The translations under genes were made by a program, and so were the position numbers. The notes beneath the pieces are model-generated. The model did not search any database, was not told the DNA's origin, and was given only the letters and a program-made list of their open reading frames with translations. From CAZUAQ01 sp964618455 (lineage in GTDB: Bacteria; Planctomycetota; Phycisphaerae; UBA1845; PWPN01), in NCBI GenBank assembly GCA_964618455.1, contig CAZUAQ010000034.1:1-64000 (forward strand): a stretch of 64,000 nucleotides of DNA, written 5' to 3'. This document shows, piece after piece, positions 61,243 through 64,000 of this stretch (positions are counted from its first letter, which is position 1; the number at the start of each line of letters is the position of its first letter).

Positions 61243-63543
61243 TCAGTTGGCGCAATCCGGGTCGGCGGGCACGTGGGCCCCGGACATGCAGTTCAGGAAG
61301 ACCGCCAGATCGTTTTGGTTCACATGCTCACCCTCGTCGAGTCTGGCGTTCTGACAGACGGGGTCGGTCTGCGGCGCAGTGCCCGTAAAGCACTTCTGCA
61401 GGTGGCCGAAGTCGGCCAGGTCGACGTCGCCGTCCTGGTCGAAATCTCCCGGGGCGGTGGTCGTCTGATGGGTGAATCGCACGTCGTCGATCCAGAGGGT
61501 GGCGGTGCCGGGTGTGCTGGTTGATCGGTGCTCGGCGCCGGCGAAGATACCAAGGGTGTCGCCGTCGGCTGTGATCGAGGTGGTGACGGTGTGCCAGGTA
61601 TCTGTCGCGATCGGCGCGTCGGTCCAGACGACTGCGGGATCGTCGTAGTACGTGTTGCCACCCGGGTTGACTCCAAGGCGGGCCACGACATGACCCGGCT
61701 GAAGGCTGCCACTCACATGAACGCGCAGCCGGGCCGTCACGTCGTACGTCGCTCCCTTGCTCACGCGTACCTGCTGGGTGACGCCGGCGCTCTGGTCGCC
61801 ACCAGCGGGGTGGGTCGAGGGGAAGACGACCTTCTGCGACCGGGTGCCGGAAACCGCCATGTCCGTGGACTCGGCAAACGTGCAGAGGGTCTGCCCGTAA
61901 TAGCTTCGCGACTGATAGGCGATCCAGCCGTCGGCCTCGCCGTTGTTGTAGCCGCCGAATCCGGTTTCGAAGTCATGGTTGGCGATCGCGTCGGCCGCCA
62001 GCGGTGGGTATTCCGGCTCGGGCATCGTCTCGCCTGACGCGTCGTCGCGGTAGTAGTACGCGGTGGACTGGTACGTGCCGTTGGCTTCATTCTGTCCGCC
62101 ATGTTCCATGTCGACGATGCAACCATCACGGAAGACCACCGGGTCAGGAACCTGCAGCCGATACGCCGACAGCGTTACGAAGCTGTTGTCCAGGGTCGGC
62201 ACCCCGTGAAAGGGCAACGACACCGTCCCGCCGGAGAAGTAGAATCCACCGTTGAAGTAGTCCTCCGTACCGGTGCCGAGGATCGACGGTGTCGACTCGC
62301 CGTTGACGTAGATCTGCTCATCGCCTTCGAGGATACCCCACCCGGATGCGCCGGCCTGGATCGCCATCGTGCACCCGAGGTAATGTCCCCGTCCCGTCGT
62401 GCTGAGCAGGCGGTAGGAAGGCATGCCCCCGGAGACGGTCTGCTCTTTGTAGTCCGCATGGAAGCGCAGGCGCCCGACGTCGGCCGGCGACTTCGGCACG
62501 TAGGTGATGCGGGCGTCACTGATGTAGACATCGTAGGGGGCGGTGTTCTCGATCTCGATCGTGGCTCCGTTCGCATAGGGCATGGGCAGGTAGCAGTAGA
62601 ACTGGCGATCCCTGGTTCCGAGCGGCAATCCCTCTGCGTCTGCGTTGGGGAACGTCGAGCCGAAGAAAGAACCGGTCAGCCCATCGATCGCATAGGTCGG
62701 GCTGCCGTCCCATCGGGCCTGGATGCGCGTTTCCGGCAACGTGTTGGCGTTGTTGGCGTCGACCGCCAATCGGATACCCGTGACGACGCCCGCCCCCGGC
62801 AAGCCGGCCAGCGTGGCCTTCTGGTCGCGGAGGATGAAGTGCGGGCCTGAGACCAGCTGTTCGCCCGGCACCGCCGGCTTGGGATCCTGGCCACGCGCGG
62901 CCCACTGGGCGGCAAACGCATCGAGCGCGGCTTGCTGGTTCGCTGTCGGTGGCATCTGGAACGGTTCAGGGATTGTCGCCCCGGCCGGGTACTGCCGGTA
63001 CGTGACGTTGTAGTAGATTACGAGGTCATCCTGGCGTGCATTGATGACCTCGATCCGGCAGCTTCTCTGGTAGGGAATGGGTACGTACGACACCCAGCTT
63101 CCCGTCGACGGCGTGGACAACGGCGGGACGAATGGCGGGAGCGAGCCGCTGCCGAAGAAGTCGCGCATGTAAGCGCTGACGGCAGGCGTGGCCGATCCGT
63201 CGATGAAGATCTCGATGCGAGCGGTGTTCCAGTCGAATGCCGTCGTCCAGATCCGTGCGACACAACCCGGCCCGGCCAGGTCCGCCAGCACAACCCTTCG
63301 GGGTTCGGCGCGAAGGTAGTACCAGAAGCTCGCATCGCCGTTACCGCCGGTGCGATCCCAACTGCCCGTCTGGCCGGTCCGGCCGGTCAACGGATGAGAA
63401 AGACGGTGAAGATCGATCAGATCCGCATGCGGATCGATGGGCAGGATCTCATCCTGAGCATGCGCGAGGGTGTGGGAGAAGAGCAAGGCAGCCAGCACAA
63501 GACCGATGCCCGCCGTCAGTTTCAACGCAGACGCATCGCGCAT
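61243..63543 (-). CDS. GH172 (DUF2961) family protein with dockerin-like tail
   Basis: A 766-residue secreted protein: signal peptide (LKLTAGIGLVLAALLFSHTL), a GH172 domain with GPGCVARIWTTAFDW, YVPIPYQRSC and the core ILEGDEQIYVNGE ... LGTGTEDYFNGG (Glu406 and Glu427, again 21 apart). A beta-sandwich of about 520-690 follows, then a dockerin-like tail (DFDQDGDVDLADFGHLQKCF and EHVNQNDLAVFLNCMSG). The tail suggests surface attachment. It is on the same strand as the other GH172 gene, 233 bp away, and probably acts on the same furanoside class. Confidence 0.85.
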   Translation of the reverse strand: MRDASALKLTAGIGLVLAALLFSHTLAHAQDEILPIDPHADLIDLHRLSHPLTGRTGQTGSWDRTGGNGDASFWYYLRAEPRRVVLADLAGPGCVARIWTTAFDWNTARIEIFIDGSATPAVSAYMRDFFGSGSLPPFVPPLSTPSTGSWVSYVPIPYQRSCRIEVINARQDDLVIYYNVTYRQYPAGATIPEPFQMPPTANQQAALDAFAAQWAARGQDPKPAVPGEQLVSGPHFILRDQKATLAGLPGAGVVTGIRLAVDANNANTLPETRIQARWDGSPTYAIDGLTGSFFGSTFPNADAEGLPLGTRDRQFYCYLPMPYANGATIEIENTAPYDVYISDARITYVPKSPADVGRLRFHADYKEQTVSGGMPSYRLLSTTGRGHYLGCTMAIQAGASGWGILEGDEQIYVNGESTPSILGTGTEDYFNGGFYFSGGTVSLPFHGVPTLDNSFVTLSAYRLQVPDPVVFRDGCIVDMEHGGQNEANGTYQSTAYYYRDDASGETMPEPEYPPLAADAIANHDFETGFGGYNNGEADGWIAYQSRSYYGQTLCTFAESTDMAVSGTRSQKVVFPSTHPAGGDQSAGVTQQVRVSKGATYDVTARLRVHVSGSLQPGHVVARLGVNPGGNTYYDDPAVVWTDAPIATDTWHTVTTSITADGDTLGIFAGAEHRSTSTPGTATLWIDDVRFTHQTTTAPGDFDQDGDVDLADFGHLQKCFTGTAPQTDPVCQNARLDEGEHVNQNDLAVFLNCMSGAHVPADPDCAN

Positions 63544-63890
63544 GTACGTTCCTCCGCCTTCGTCCGATAGTGATCTCTTATGCTCTGCGACTCCCGCGAC
63601 TCAGTTCCATCATACCCAATCGGGGCACATGTTTGCAATTACATTAGGGTTGTTGTTCAATCCCACGCCAGGCAGTGTGACCGCGCGGCTAACGGGGTAG
63701 TCACGCGAAGCGAGGTTTCCCCAGGCTGACATCTCGGGGGAGCAAGGCGGCGGGAGTCTTTTCTGTGACAAGATTGCAGACGCAAAGCCGAGGACGAATG
63801 GCAAAACCAGAACAGGCGCCGGCGAGACAAGACTCCCGACCCCCATTGGCGCTCATTGGCGGCCCTCCTTTGGCAGCTCACGCATTGACG
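63544..63890. other. Intergenic region holding the second REP-like element
   Basis: No gene seen. The promoter for the GH172 gene should lie at its left end. The right half is taken by REP-like copy B (63749-63863). Confidence 0.5.
63749..63863. repeat. REP-like element, copy B, with tandem 10-mer
   Basis: A perfect 10-bp inverted repeat CGGGAGTCTT (63751-63760) / AAGACTCCCG (63829-63838) encloses 68 bp. GACTCCCGACCCC is followed by a near-exact tandem repeat of CATTGGCG with a 10-bp period (63844-63863). The left arm region is like copy A at 54398-54424. Confidence 0.65.
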
Positions 63891-64000
63891 TCAGTGAGCC
63901 TCCTTGAGTAGGAGAGTCCGAGCGATGGTGTCGATGCCTCTCTTCTGTGCATCGTAGAGAGAAGCTTTGCATAACGCGATGATGCGGATTGGCCTACCCA
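63891..64000 (-). CDS. Partial C-terminus of an unknown protein (runs off the window)
   Basis: A frame open from the right edge to TGA at 63891-63893 encodes 36 residues, including ALCKASLYDAQKRGIDTIAR and ending LLLKEAH. The helical, amphipathic pattern looks like a real protein end, but it is short and no family is recognised. Confidence 0.3.
   Translation of the reverse strand, partial: GRPIRIIALCKASLYDAQKRGIDTIARTLLLKEAH

Noticed and set aside
1..64000. CRISPR arrays, tRNA and rRNA genes
   Set aside because: No regularly spaced direct repeats, no cloverleaf with TTC-type arms and no rRNA-like conserved stretches were found on either strand by eye. A tRNAscan or Infernal run would settle it.

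Overview
The window looks like chromosomal DNA of a GC-rich planctomycete, most likely of the Phycisphaerae type. The evidence is: secreted proteins ending in dockerin-like DxDxDG repeats (38715-40634, 61243-63543), a zinc-ribbon protein with the CGYDLRG signature, two large DUF2961/GH172 proteins, type IV pilus genes of the PilB-C-M-N-O type, and a type III polyketide synthase next to a methyltransferase and an FAD reductase. No rRNA, tRNA, CRISPR array or phage module was seen. The species cannot be fixed from the sequence alone.

Layout. 1-2100: a lipoprotein, a 5'-truncated transposase and a small acidic protein. 2203-7490: an LpxL-like acyltransferase, then a radical SAM - methyltransferase - FAD reductase operon running tail to tail into a type III polyketide synthase. 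7598-12630: a PilX-like protein, a PHP phosphoesterase, a secreted toroid protein and a small membrane protein. 12948-17649: a five-gene minus-strand operon (FkbH-like enzyme, acyl carrier protein, MBOAT acyltransferase, a 55-residue membrane microprotein, SGNH-like protein) that copies the logic of the dlt operon but with a different acyl donor. 17911-24703: housekeeping and metabolic genes, including prfB with its programmed +1 frameshift. 24749-36300: one apparent 11-gene minus-strand transcription unit joining a histidine kinase, response regulator, HD-GYP protein, degenerate GGDEF protein and STAS protein to the pilus genes pilB, pilC, pilM, pilN, pilO and a pilP-like gene. 36599-49369: elbB, toroid proteins, a secreted sugar dehydrogenase, manA, a PIN/TRAM protein, a prenyltransferase-like/DUF362 pair, purF and ribokinase. 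49535-58785: a glycan-assembly region with two GT2s, a GT4, a GT-C-like membrane protein, a radical SAM/SPASM protein and an epimerase relic, interrupted by an AT-rich accessory patch with repeats and a transposase remnant. 58973-63543: two GH172-family proteins.

How the genes may work together. Several blocks serve the cell envelope: acyl modification of a surface polymer (12948-17649), pilus assembly under apparent c-di-GMP control (24749-36300), glycan assembly (49535-58625) and furanoside breakdown (58973-63543). The strongest candidate for an undescribed system is the FkbH-ACP-MBOAT-microprotein-SGNH operon. Its 55-residue protein ends in V-L-Y-Q-A-F, closely resembling the C-terminal motif of DltX, so I predict a Dlt-like acyl relay that exports a three-carbon (glyceroyl-type) unit rather than D-alanine.
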